NCBI GenBank assembly: GCA_037176845.1
Contig: JAYKXP010000013.1
Location: forward strand, 124,001-188,000
Direction: 5' to 3'
Source: Paramarasmius palmivorus
Lineage: Eukaryota; Basidiomycota; Agaricomycetes; Agaricales; Marasmiaceae
DNA length: 64,000 bases
Shown in pieces: positions 24,301 through 35,606 of this stretch (the stretch's first letter is position 1; each line of letters starts with the position of its first letter). Under the pieces are notes generated by a model. It worked only from the letters and a program-made list of their open reading frames with translations, made no database searches and was not told where the DNA came from. A program made the position numbers and the translations under genes.

Positions 24301-27300
24301 CTAGGCCTCCATGAAAGGTGATGATCTTGGTATCGGTGTGAAGTACACCGTCCCGCGAACCGCTGTAGCTGTCGATTAAAGGTGAGCTTGAGGTAGCGTC
24401 AGAGAACGAGAACGTACTCACCGATCGTGCAAGATGATGTTCTTAATTTCCCATCTCCAGTCATAACCCAAGCCAACCAACCGCGTTCTTTTCCATTGAA
24501 CGATTTCCATGCACCACCGGTTTTTTTATTCGTTCCTGTCTATCAAGACAGGGGGCTAATAGATGTTGTGTGTCGGATGCTACAGCGTAGGGAGTGAGAG
24601 CTGTACTAGGGAGCTCGCACAATAAGACGCGGAAGTTTGAGGGAGAGGCGTGCTAAGAGGAGCTACACCTCGACGTAGGTGTATGGGCGCAGGGGCCAAG
24701 CACTTTCTGCGTGGTGCGGAAGTTGGGTGGGAATGACTGACGGATTGAAATAGGCGGTGGGCAGGTGGAGTGGAAGGGAGTGTCGAGATAAATGGTTGTA
24801 GGCTGGAATAGCGCGGGTAATATGGCAAGGTGGAGGCGAGTGGGTTCGTCGATGTCTCCGGAGTTTGGCGGCGATGACGGAGCTCGTGTCACCTTTGGTA
24901 ACAGCGAGGTACGTATTTCGAGATGCTGTCTAGGAAATTAGAGTGTGAGTGAACGAGAGATCAAAAAAAGTCGACTCGCCATATAGCGGATCATCCTCCT
25001 AATCAATTTCTAGCCATTCATGAGAGTTGAAAGTCTGCAGCTAGAAGTATTTTGATCGCATGTTTCGGCTGGCGAGTCCTGTGAGGTATAAGAGTTTGCG
25101 TGAGGGCAACATTCTCCAAGGTCGTCGTTGGCGAAGGGACTCCGTTTATTTGTTCAAGTTGTCGCTAAATATGGCCGGTGGGGTTAGGGTCAATATGAGC
25201 GCTTGTCCGCTACGGCTTTTTTGTCTCCTCCATCTCTTCGCTCCCTTGTGCATTCTTCCTCGACCAGCTACCCTGAGATACCCGGATGATCTCAAGTTCA
25301 AAAAGTCAAGCAAATCCCGATCATCAAAGCCATTCCCAATCTTCTCTTTCACCTACAGTCCTCGACATCCAAGGATAGAAACGGTATCCAAGCTACTGGC
25401 TGGAGTAACAGAGTTGTAGTACATTGGTGTTTATGGGCGTGGAATCGAGACTCCATGGTGCGTTTGAGGCTATCATCTTCGTACTTTACTCGAAACCTGA
25501 CCGCTTTCTTCGACAAGTAGACCCATTTTTAGTTGGATACTCTGGAAAAATATTCCTTAGTTTCTCTATGTCTAAGTTATTATCCCTGCATCGATGCTCT
25601 CGTATATGCGCAATAACACGAGTTCATGCTCCAGCCCCCGATAGTTACCTCTAAGATTCTATCCTATCCAAACCTGCCGCAGTCGGCGACTGCTCACAAA
25701 CCGAAGAAATAGCCAATGCCTCACCAAAATTTCAGGACGTAAAGCTCGTTGCTGCCAACACCGTACGGATACTCAGTGGCGTCTCAAAACTCTTCTCCCA
25801 CATTGAAATATTGGTGTGGTACCCAGAGGCAGCGGTTGTTCCGGCTCTCGGCACTGTTTTGCTACCAAGACCCCCCAGATCTTGTGTAATCCATGTGGAA
25901 GGAGAATTTCAAGGGAGCGAAGGGTTATATCAAGTAACTCTCAATGTGTTCAAGGGGTCTGCGCAATCTAGTCGACATATATCGTTACGAGGGAGTCTTG
26001 CGAAGATATTCTCGGCTATTTCACAGATCCTTTTCCTTTACTCTCTTCGTATGAACATACCAACAGGATATCCGCGATAGCACTTCTTATGGTGCATAGT
26101 TTCACGTCATCCGCTACTGCCGATCTATTTACTAGTACTACAGACGATGAAACTTGATGCTGGTTCCGCTATGCTGAACCAACTTCCAGCCGTCGTGATT
26201 CCTGTAAAATTTTACAGGGCATAGTCTGTGGGATACAGTATCGGTAGCCGATACCAACAAACTCTTAATGCTCGCCCCAAGAAGCTGAATCAAGCCATTG
26301 TCATTCTCGCAGTACGCTTTCGATTTTCTCTCCTTCAGCTACTTTCTCTGTTGCATATCCGCGCGCGTCATGAAGACCGAGAGCTCGCGAACCCGTCTTC
26401 GTTCATTGTCAATCTCCTCGTCACAGGCTCGGAATCAGTGATATCTGGAAGTCGCCACGCTCGCTGTTCAAAGCGTTATACACGATACAACGTGTGCTTG
26501 CCTTTATCGATGACTTTATTTTGTTTCTCAGTTGTAAGTCGGAACTGTGTGTTGGGCTCAACATATTGCTTACCGTCTAGCCCTAAGATCGCTGTAGTAG
26601 CAGCATTGATCGACATTTACTGTTCCGTCTCAGAATTTGAATCTTCGTGTTGTATCAATAAATGTCCCGAAGTCAACTCGTCGCTAGTTACGTCTGCGAT
26701 GGGGGTTGTGTTGTCTAGCGGTAATCATCTTTGAATTTCTTCTCATTACTGGCAGGTTATGACGATACTATTATTAATCATTCTTGCGTTTCGAATGTGG
26801 TCTATCTGGTGGAATAGTACCTTGAGCAGATCCGCGATTTTGGCTCTAACGCTAGTTTACTTAGTCGCGGAAACCAACGTGCATACTGGATGCTCGCAGT
26901 TACACAACGAAAATACGTACTTGTTGACAAGGAAAATTCTGCCGGTGGGACGTTCGATCATTCATCTAATCGAGAACCGAATTAGAGCATTTAAAAGGTA
27001 CCATTAAGTAGAATAATACAACGCTGGCAGCTAAGATAAACGCCCAGTCTATCCACTCTCTTGAAGAACACTACTGCCAATTCCCACTTGGCCAGTCCCA
27101 TCCACCGGTCATCTATTATCTTGTTCCTGCGTATCACTAGCAGCTTCCGTCACATAGAACTACAACCAAGAGCTTTGAAATGAATGGCGAAAGAAGTCGA
27201 CGGCTTCTATGCCGGCAGATGATGGAAACACGAGGCAAGAGCGTGTTCGCTCTGAGTGCCGCCGCGAATAGTGCAGAGGATCGTATGCTGCGCTGGACCA

Positions 27301-27750
27301 TGTATCCGAGTTGAGTTTGCGGGCTGATACGCGGGTCGTTGCTGTTGTGGTGTGGTTTCGGCGCTGTATGTCGCTGAAAGACGTGAATCAGTAGGGAGTG
27401 GTGTTACGGATGGTAGGTGTGGTTGCGTAGTATCGGTAGGGATCTAATGTTCTCTTCCTGAGCGGCACGATCCCTTCAACCACGATGAGCCATAGGTGTT
27501 GTTCCGGAGGGCCTAGTTATCGTGAGCTAGCGACAAAGTCACAAACACATAAAAAGTACTCACCACTCGCGTCAGCCACCTCTTCTTCCGCCAAAGGAAG
27601 TATTCCGGCCTCATTTCCCCGTGCTCTCCCTTGACGCTCATCCATTCAGGCTACGCGATGGAGAAGATAGCGCCACCACCCAGGCTGAATACTTGTATAT
27701 CACGGTGCTTCGAAAGCGAGTAGAGAGAACGACGGTTCAGCGTTGGATGT
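21080..27750. repeat. diverged large repeat unit B (counterpart of unit A)
   Basis: Collinear with 3330-10150 over about 6.6 kb, with point changes and small indels. It contains the same sequence of broken exons on both strands, including copy 5 of the DPNP exon, the minus-strand exon with TRAPSSPPNSGDID and KVLGPCAH, the plus-strand exon with HVEGEFQGSEGLYQVTLNVFKG, and plus-strand DAGSAMLNQLPAVVIP. Where A and B can be compared, one copy is often open where the other has a stop, so both are decayed. No intact gene could be supported. Confidence 0.7.
24975..25260 (-). pseudogene. DPNP-type first-exon remnant, copy 5
   Basis: Close relative of copy 2. The D-P-N-P coding stretch is the complement of 25181-25191, and the following peptide changes frame before the DLGE part. 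The donor is GGCGAGT instead of GGTGAGT, a T-to-C change that would leave a non-canonical GC donor. Not translatable as it stands. Confidence 0.45.
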
Positions 27751-27779
27751 CGCAGGGAAATGGTGCACTATCAAAAGAA

Positions 27780-29400
27780 AGGTCAGACAGAGGTTGGAAA
27801 ACAGTAGCATCGAGAGCGTACCATGTTGCAAAGATAGCACCTTGATAGCATCGCACCAGTCAAGTCACCCTGCAACCTAGAAAAACCAACATCAGCGAAG
27901 GCAGGTATCAAAAGAAAGGTTAACCAACGTACCTCTTCAATGGACGCCTGTCCCAGTTCACCAGTCATCGTTGATCATCGATAATTGCATAGGAAGAGAA
28001 TACTCGAGGTGACAGATGTTCGATTACAAGTTCGTGGCTTTGGGCGAGCGAAAATCCAACGCGATCCGACCTATATCGATGTGAGATTTTAGTCCTGGCG
28101 CTGCGTTTGTATCATAGGAACCTGTCGTATCAACACTGAGTAAGAGGTCAGTACAATATCCCAACCAAAGAAGACAGGATTTACGTTGAACCAAATCATC
28201 AACTTTGCAACCTCTATATGCCCCCATGATCCCTACTCCCGCCGGCGAAGAACACGCAACATCATGACCGAATGTAACGGGCGGGTGTAATGATACCGAG
28301 AAAGCTCTGTCCGGGAGTTATCTCGGCTTTTCATGTTGGCTTGCAAGGTACAGGCCTGGTTTATGAACATCCGCGTGTTACAGCGCCGTTTCGGAAGGTG
28401 GTGTCTACGGCTCCAGAGAGGTTCGAGAGGGAAGGTACCGCGAGAGCCAATGGGTAGAAGGGCAAACAATAGAAAGCGGAGTGTTGGCTAGGTTAAAAAG
28501 GATCAGAACTCGAACTTTTCCACATAAACAGATAGACGCACCACGATAAAAGAGATAGAAGCAGACTTTCACCTCTAATAGAGGCAGGCTCTCGAAGGGA
28601 GCGGAAGCGGTGGTACCCAGAGGTACGGAATGAGGAATCTGCTCCAGAGAATGTTGTACGTTGGTGGGCGGCACGGGATAAGCTATAACGTCAAAGGCAT
28701 GGTAGTAGGAGAACCGCGTAGGCTGTAACCAAAAGTGAGCGTTGAGATGGTGCTATGTATAAAGCCAGTGCATGCTTACCAGCCGTTTAGAGTAAAGCTC
28801 TTGGATCTATCCAAGTGTCCGCTCTCTTTTCCATCTCCCAAAGTCTTCGCTCGGCACATCCCACACCCCTAGCCTAACCGAACGGGATTTGTTGTCGCGT
28901 TGTGTATCTGGTATTATCGTAGACAGGTGAAGGAGGCGGGAGCCACACCCCAGAGCCCACAGAGGATGATGTAGAAGATCCTTGTCGAGAGGGGTATGCG
29001 TACAAGTGTAGAGAATGGCCTTCTGTTGATGCGGGTGTGAATAAACGAGGATGCTGAGTGAAGCGTGGAGGTAGCTATGGCTGATTGACGCGGGTTAGGA
29101 GATGGAGCGGAAGGCGGGGCAAAGGGTGGTTGGGTGTCAGACCGTGTTGAGATGAACCATTGGTGTGCGATGGAGTATCGTCGATCGCGTAGGCGGTGAG
29201 CGAGGTTGGTGGTTGACCAGCAGCTAGGCCTTTCAGGGAGAAGGAGTGGGGTCCTTGGTAGCTCAGCGGCAGTATAGGTTTACTAGCAGCCGTTGGAGGA
29301 CAAGTGAGTGAGATGTGGAAGGAAGAAAAAGCGGAACTCACCAGATAATGCATCACGTTCCCAGAGAATTTCCAACAACCCGTTCGCGTTGAAATTCTCG
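27780..29400. repeat. repeat unit C2 (counterpart of C1)
   Basis: Aligns with 19600-21080 in order. The exon matching GWAYRMCRAKALGDGKESGYLGR carries an in-frame TAG here (near 28880) before C..MCRAKTLGDGKESGHLDRSK and its donor GTAAGC. The exon with APFES is open but shorter. It lies directly after unit B, so B is bracketed by two C units. Confidence 0.6.
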
Positions 29401-29572
29401 GCATGCGTATTATTCTCTTGTAGAATGGCACTCGTAGAGTCCTCGAGGTATAAAACTCTTGCAGAATATCGATGTTGCCGAGGTCGTCGTTGGGGAAGAG
29501 TCCGAAATGAGTCGATTTGTCATAGAGCAAGTTGGGGTTAGGGTCAAATTGAGCGCTATCAATTGACGCCAT
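29340..29572 (-). pseudogene. DPNP-type first exon, copy 6 (open, with donor)
   Basis: The best-preserved copy: MASIDSAQFDPNPNLLYDKS, FPNDDLGNIDILQ, CWKFSGNVMHYL, then the donor GTGAGT. It differs from copy 4 by scattered changes. The downstream minus-strand sequence belongs to unit C2 and is interrupted by stops, so an expressed product is doubtful. Confidence 0.5.
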
Positions 29573-31421
29573 GATTCTCTTGTCCCTTCACTACACCATC
29601 ACAGCCTTTTCCTCTGCCTTTCCGTCCTTCACTAGCTGTTCAGCGCGTCTTGGAAGTCAAGGTAAGCTGTCAATTACAATAATCTTCAATACTATAGCTT
29701 CTTACGCTTCCCCCCGCTTGTTCTCGCCGCGCAAGCAGGTACAATTTTTCGGAAGCACGGAGATGGACGTTTTCTGGGCTGATAGACGGCGTGGATAGAA
29801 GTCGAGAGGTGTAAGGTATGCCTGTAAAAATTCTTCTCCTGTAAACTCCGCTGACTCTTTTCTCGATTCGATAGCTTAATTTCCAAATAGATACTCGGGA
29901 ACCCTGTCACTCCCACCAATGTATCCGCAAAATCAATATTATTCACGTTATACTCATCCTCACGAATGTGGACAAGGAACCAATTCCCAGGTCTTTAAAC
30001 TCCTCGTTGAAGCAGTTTTTCCCTGAATTCCCCGACCCAATACTCAATGTCTACCCAGTGAACTTGAATGCCGTGCGACAACGTAGCACAGAGAAATCAC
30101 TCACCACACTCACTTTACAAAAACCTTTCGCTCGCTCATAGTGAATGGTTCACTAGGCTCGTATATCTGATATTGCAGTTCTCTCAACAATTTTTCATCG
30201 CGCTACTCATGCTCCAACGACTCGGAGATACCGGTCTTGTGTCAGAAGTCGAATCCTCTATAGGACACCGACCGTGAACCTCGAAGTGTTCGCTCTTTGG
30301 AAGAAGGTACGTCCGCTGCGTTCCTTTCCGCATGAAAACAAATTCCGAATCCTCATAGGCGATTTGGCGGGCAGGGTGACATCTTACATCAACCTTCCGA
30401 GCTGACAAGTACAGCGGCAGTAGCACAACGGGGTACGTTCTGGTAACTCAGCTCTCGTCGAATATATCAATAACGTAGTACAGGACCAATGTTCCGTTGC
30501 GTGTCGTTCATCATTCGGTGCCGACCTTTAATGATCCACTTCAGAGACTTCTCATATCAATAACATACAGGGCGAATATTCTGTTCCGCGTCGTTCATCT
30601 CAGAAACCTCAGCTCCGATCTGTAATGACTCACGTCTCAGTAAAGCGGCTTCAGAGTTATACGGGCCCCGTTTCGTGATACTCAGTATCGAAATGTTTGC
30701 TCACTCTCTACGAGATTATCGAAGCCCTACATTTCATATCCTACGGAAACTGTGGCCCTGATCATGGTATTCTTCGTAAGTTATATCATTTCTCCTTCGT
30801 ACAGGGCATATTAACGTATCATATACCAAGGCGCAAGCGTAGCACCTGCCGTAGTTCAACGCACCGTGCCAATGTGTAGCCCGTGTGACCGCCAAGGAGA
30901 TATTTATAGCCTACTGACATCCTTGGTGAACCCCGCATCTCCTCAGCTCGAGAAACGACATGCTTCCACCATCATCCCAGGTTGAACGGAAATTAAGTGG
31001 CATCTGTGCTTCGTGTTTACAGCGTGAATAGCGAGGCGGCAATGAGGCCGATCTCAATGAGACGTGAGCTTTTCAAAGTTTCATTGGCTACAAGGCTGAA
31101 TGATCGTTGAAAGCATGCAGTTTCCACCTGAATCGAAGCGGTCATCTTCGGTGGGGGGTCAATTGTGGAGCCTCTCATGGCGAGAGTATTGCTGTTATGA
31201 GCAGGGAAAATGTCACAACCCCAGATCGATAGCATCGCCTCATGAGTGCCAATTACACGTTTCTGCGCTAAAATCCGGACGGACAACCAACCAACCAGCC
31301 AACCAACATGCGAAAACTGCATGTACCTCTCACCATAGTCGACAACCATCCATTTCAGTACAAGAAGCTCCCTGCCCTCTACTACTTACTGACTCGAGTT
31401 GGCAAACCAGCAAATATTCCG
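29573..31421. other. intergenic stretch with a truncated third start of the A/B repeat
   Basis: 29600-30300 resembles 3440-4030 and 21330-21870 (for example AAACCTTTCGCTCGCTCATAGTGAATGG at 30122), so the unit begins a third time and fades out. From about 30.4 to 31.4 kb I see no gene. A repeated tract GGCGAA/ACATTCTGTTCCG..TCGTTCATC occurs at about 30500 and 30570. There is no match to the region left of NLR paralog 1. Confidence 0.5.
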
Positions 31422-34400
31422 ATGACCACTATTGACCTTCATGCTACTGGCAAGTGACTCGACGATCGCAAATACAAACTTGGTTTTCTGAACGGATACT
31501 TTTCAGAGCTTGCAGTTCGAGGATTCCCGACCAGCATGGCGAAGAAGAAAGTTTTCATTCGTATTAGGTCACTTGGTCGAGTGCAAAAGACATCTTCAGT
31601 CGCTCTCACAGGGACAGGAAGAGCTGCATGGAAGGACATTCATATGTAACATTCTCATTACTGATTCCCCTCACAAAGGCTAATTGATCTTCAGAAATCT
31701 GACAGAATCGCAAGCACTGATATTCGAGGTTTTTCGATATCATAAAATTCTTCCGGATACACTTCTGGCTGGCATTGAGATCCCGTTTGATGAATGTAGT
31801 GCTGGACAAGGTGCGTACTCACATTCCTTTCCCTGGGCTGAGATAGTTACTCAGTGAGTACAGCCCTAGAGCGTAACATGAATTTTCATCACGACAGTCT
31901 TCTGGGACAAGGGGCTCGTCTTTCTATTACCGTGCAAACAGATGTCACTGTTGGGGGAAATGATACCGAACAGGGTGTAGTACGGCCCAGCCTCGAAACA
32001 AGGATCCACGAAAGGGAAGCAAGGAACAACAAAGTGGAGAAGCTCGTAGAACCCAGTGGTGCAATACTTGAGGACTTGGGTACCCCATTAGAGGTAGGCA
32101 TCTCTGCTTCAAGTGCTGGGGCAAAAGATGTCGCTGCTGGGGGAAATGATGCCGAACTGGGTGTAGTATGGCCCAGCCTCGAAGCAAGGATCTGCAAAAG
32201 GAGAGTGAGGAACGACAAAGTAGAGAAGCTTGTAGAACCCACCAATGCAATACTTGAGGTCTTGGGTACCCTATCAGAGGTAGGCATCTCTGCATCAGGG
32301 CATAAAGCAGTTATTGAACTGTTGTTTTCAATTAGGCAAATGATATTGCTCGAGCTGCTTTCATGGTTGTCTCTGGCATATGGCAGGTATGTTCTAACAC
32401 TGGCATTGATTACTCCCTGATGCTTAAAGCTGGATGAAGGTTGTCAAGTCTCAGCATGAGAAGGATAAAGCAGTGGTAGCGTTATATGACATCATGATCG
32501 AAACATATGAAATAGCGATTGATAAAAAGGCTCTCAATCAAGACGGAGATTTCTCTGAATTATTCGAAAGGATAGTCCGGCAATCAGAGGAGTGTTCCAT
32601 ATATCTCTCCAAGTATATGTTGCAAGGGTGTCTCCGTAGGTTTATACATTGTTGCACCGGGAAATGTGATGCTGATTATCACAAGATCAAGTCATGGAGT
32701 TTTGGGGCACTACTTCAAAAATCTCTGAGCTGAATGTAGCTTTTGAGCATCTACAAGAGCGATTCTTCAAGACTCAGGTTGAGGTGACAGCTGTGACAGT
32801 CCTAAGTGTGCGAAGTACTGTGGAGTCCTTACGTGAGTTCTCAACACATTGTTATGCCTATTATTGTGTTCTCATTGTCTGTTAGAGAGAAAGGAGACAC
32901 TCCAGATCCTGAAGCCATCCAGGAACATTTTACGACCCAAATCACATTGCATGCCAGGCACCCGCCGAGCTTCAATTACAAAGATACTCAATTGGGCCTT
33001 CCATGGGGAGCAGTCTGTTCTCTGGATCTCCGGGATTGCTGGCTGTGGAAAAAGCTCTTTGATTGGCACCCTTCATAACACTCTGTCAACATTTGGCTTT
33101 AATAGTCGGCTAGCTGCTTTCATCCGTTTTGATCGAAGCGAATACAATGACGCCGGAGAGTTTATCAAAGCCCTTGCTTTCCTCCTTGCGAACTTTGATG
33201 AGCGATTTGGGAAGCAAATTGCAGATGTTGTAGAGCGAAGTCGTCAGATTGCTGAGACTACAGATCTCTCTACACAGGTGCAGAAGCTTCTGATCAATCC
33301 TCTCAAAGGTTTGAGTGAGGAAATCGCCAAAGAAGGTCGCATTGTCATCCTCGTCGACGGAATTGATGAATGCTCCCGCTCCGACCAAGTGGATGCCAAC
33401 TTTCGTGGTCAGCTTTTAGAGCTGTTTGCAAACAACACATTTGCATTACTTCCCTTCCTGCGTTTTGCACTTGCAAGTCGCCCAGAGGAAGACATTGTGG
33501 CCTATCTCCGAAATCTCAGTCACATTCATCACTTCCCACTCGACCACACCTCAGATGAAACCCGACAGGATATCCATTACTTCCTCACTAAATCCTTCCA
33601 ACAACGTCCATCATTCCATGTTCTAGATGACACCAGAAAAAGCTCTGCTGTTGAGCTATTGGCAGAACGTGCCAGTGGATTGTTTGTCTGGGCAGCTACT
33701 GTTGTCAAGTTCATTGGGGAAAGTGTGTTACAACGTCTGGAGGTTTTCACAAGGGAAGAACCACCAAAAAATGCATTACATGCACTTACCATGCTATACA
33801 AAACTGCACTCGAGTCGCTGGTGAATGAGGGGGAAGACGACATCAAGCAGAATATATGTGTGGCTTTAGGTTTGGTCATGGCCAACTCATCCAGAATCGA
33901 TTCAGGCTCTGTTAACATTCTCTGTGGCCTTTCTAACTATGTGGATCTTGAAAATAATCCAGACATAGTTGGCGCCTTCCACAAACTCCGTAGCCTTGTC
34001 ACTGAGGAGAATGAGGAGTACCAACTTCTTCACAAATCATTTGATGATTTCTTGACCTCCAAGGACCGGGCTGGCCATTGGTACATTGATACAGAGAAGT
34101 ACAAAGCAATTTTGTATGAAGCTAGGATCACATGCACCATGGATCACCTTGATAAGGCCAACAAGGAACTCCCAGAGGCCCTCTCATCTGATCTATATAA
34201 ATATGCAATACAGGGGCCATGGTATGGTGCAGTCGAAGACTTATCCCTCTACCAGAGCCTTCAGCAAAAGCTGGAAAGGTTTTTACTGGGATATGTGGTA
34301 CGTTGGCTACATTCTTTTGATCGTGATCTCTCCAAGGTGGGAGGTTCCATAGTTCAGGGGGGCTTTGGTCAAGCATGTCATTCACAGGTAGTTTCTCTTA

Positions 34401-34994
34401 TATTCAAGGAGACATTTTCTGACAATGTTTTCAGGCTGAGAAACTCCAGCATGACTCTGAATTCACGCAAAAAGCATGGCTTGGTGCATCCCAGCTGCGA
34501 TCCTTTCCCTTTGACTTCAAAATTGGTGTCAAAGACTTTTTCAATGTCATGCTATACGACACCGCACTGGCCGGAAAGGTCACCAAGACAAATGCCAATG
34601 ACCAGCATGCTTTGGAATGGGAGGTAGACAATATCTACATGTCTGTCTTTGTTCAGATGGCTGGTGGATCAAACATCTACGAGGAAATAGTTGCAGAGCT
34701 GGACAAGGTGCATAAAGTCAGATATTGGGTATGGCAATTCTTGCTCATTCCTTGTGACAGAAACCTATTCCCCCAGTGGTATCATTGAGTGCAGAGATGG
34801 AGATGCCAATAAAGATTGTGAGTGGGGGAAGGATTAGGATGGAGACTGGTTCTGTAGATGAGGGGAAAGAAGGGTCTACAAAGGAGTTTATTGAATGGGG
34901 GGAGTATGAAGGGGATGAGTGGGTTCTGATTGCAGAGCCTAAGGACTATGAGGACTCAGAAGACTCAGAAGACTCAGAGGATTCAGATCAGTAG
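31422..34994 (+). CDS. C2-like/NACHT NLR protein, paralog 2 (10 exons, about 1,036 aa)
   Basis: Exons: 31422-31449, 31507-31645, 31695-31810, 31855-32279, 32336-32386, 32440-32635, 32686-32832, 32886-34387, 34435-34707, 34761-34994. Phases agree, and five exons (51, 196, 147, 1502 and 273 nt) have exactly the lengths of their counterparts in paralog 1. The N-terminal C2-like domain reads TIDLHATELAVRGFP, KKVFIRIRS and ALIFEVFRYH. The linker consists of two 62-residue repeats. The NACHT domain keeps Walker A GIAGCGKSS, Walker B VILVDGIDECS and LASRPEED. The C-terminus ends in an acidic run (EDSEDSEDSEDSDQ) absent from paralog 1. Intron 1 (31450-31506) is GC-AG and removes an in-frame TGA. Additional 5' exons are possible, since paralog 1 has 28 more residues before this point. 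No defect seen. Role in non-self recognition or cell death is inference from the family. Confidence 0.85.
31450..31506 (+). other. GC-AG intron of NLR paralog 2
   Basis: GCAAGT donor, CTGAAC as possible branch site, TTTTCAG acceptor, 57 nt. It has the same position and phase as the GC-AG intron of paralog 1. Skipping the splice would hit TGA directly after GGC AAG. Confidence 0.7.
31941..32312 (+). repeat. 186-bp in-frame tandem duplication in the NLR 2 linker, including a 5' splice site
   Basis: Unit 1 (31941-32126) and unit 2 (32127-about 32300) both run GATGTC..GGGGGAAATGAT..GAGGTAGGCATCTCTGC. The period is 186 nt, which is 62 codons. The frames read GVVRPSLETRI..KVEKLVEP and GVVWPSLEARI..KVEKLVEP. 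In unit 2 the sequence GAG|GTAGGC is the donor of the next intron (32280); in unit 1 the same sequence (32094) is read as exon. Confidence 0.85.
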
Positions 34995-35606
34995 TCGTCA
35001 GATGGTGAAAGTAGTGAATTGGACAAGTAAATGTTGATTTGTACATGTCATTTTGTGTATGAAGCTGTGTACATGCAAGTTTGTCATCCTGGAATTGTAC
35101 CATCTCACTCGGTCCATGTATACCCTCCATATACTATGCAACCCCTTCCTAACCCTCTCTTAAGCCCACTACAGCCCACTAGACATTCCACAAGTTGATC
35201 TATTGTTATCTGGTTATAAGGGGTGTCAGTGGGCATAATCAAATCTAGAAAGGATGTGAGTCCGACAAAAAGACTCAATTCACTCACCAATATATGCTTA
35301 TGCATCTATGATACTACCTCTCCTTTTCCCCGGATCACCTGCAAAGAATGTTGAACCTTGGTACTTCGTGAGATTCTGTGTGTTGGCAGAACGACAACTT
35401 GTTCAATTGAGGTTCGTTGATTGTGGTGGTAGATAAACCAAGCAGGAGATGGCAATCATTGTGAGAAGTGTGAGGCCGGAGTCTCAATGTCATCCAAGGG
35501 CCATGTTAAGCAGGAGTGGAAGATATAGTAGGAGTGGGATTGATATCAGGGGAGCTGACAGGATGTTGAGATTCACAGAGAACCTCGTGTAGGAAGGCTG
35601 GGTACA
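34995..35606. other. 3' flank of NLR paralog 2 up to the retroelement
   Basis: Non-coding, and similar to 16185-16765 after paralog 1. It ends with GTACA, the left copy of the target-site duplication of the gag-only retroelement. Confidence 0.7.

Noticed and set aside
3398..29545. Six GGGTTAGGGTCA motifs that resemble fungal telomere repeats (TTAGGG)
   Set aside because: Each occurs once, never in tandem, and always at the same place of a conserved minus-strand exon, where it encodes Asp-Pro-Asn-Pro. It is coding similarity, not telomeric sequence.
31889..32295. Long minus-strand open frames opposite the NLR 2 linker
   Set aside because: They are the antisense of the 186-bp coding duplication; exon phases and paralogy support the plus strand.
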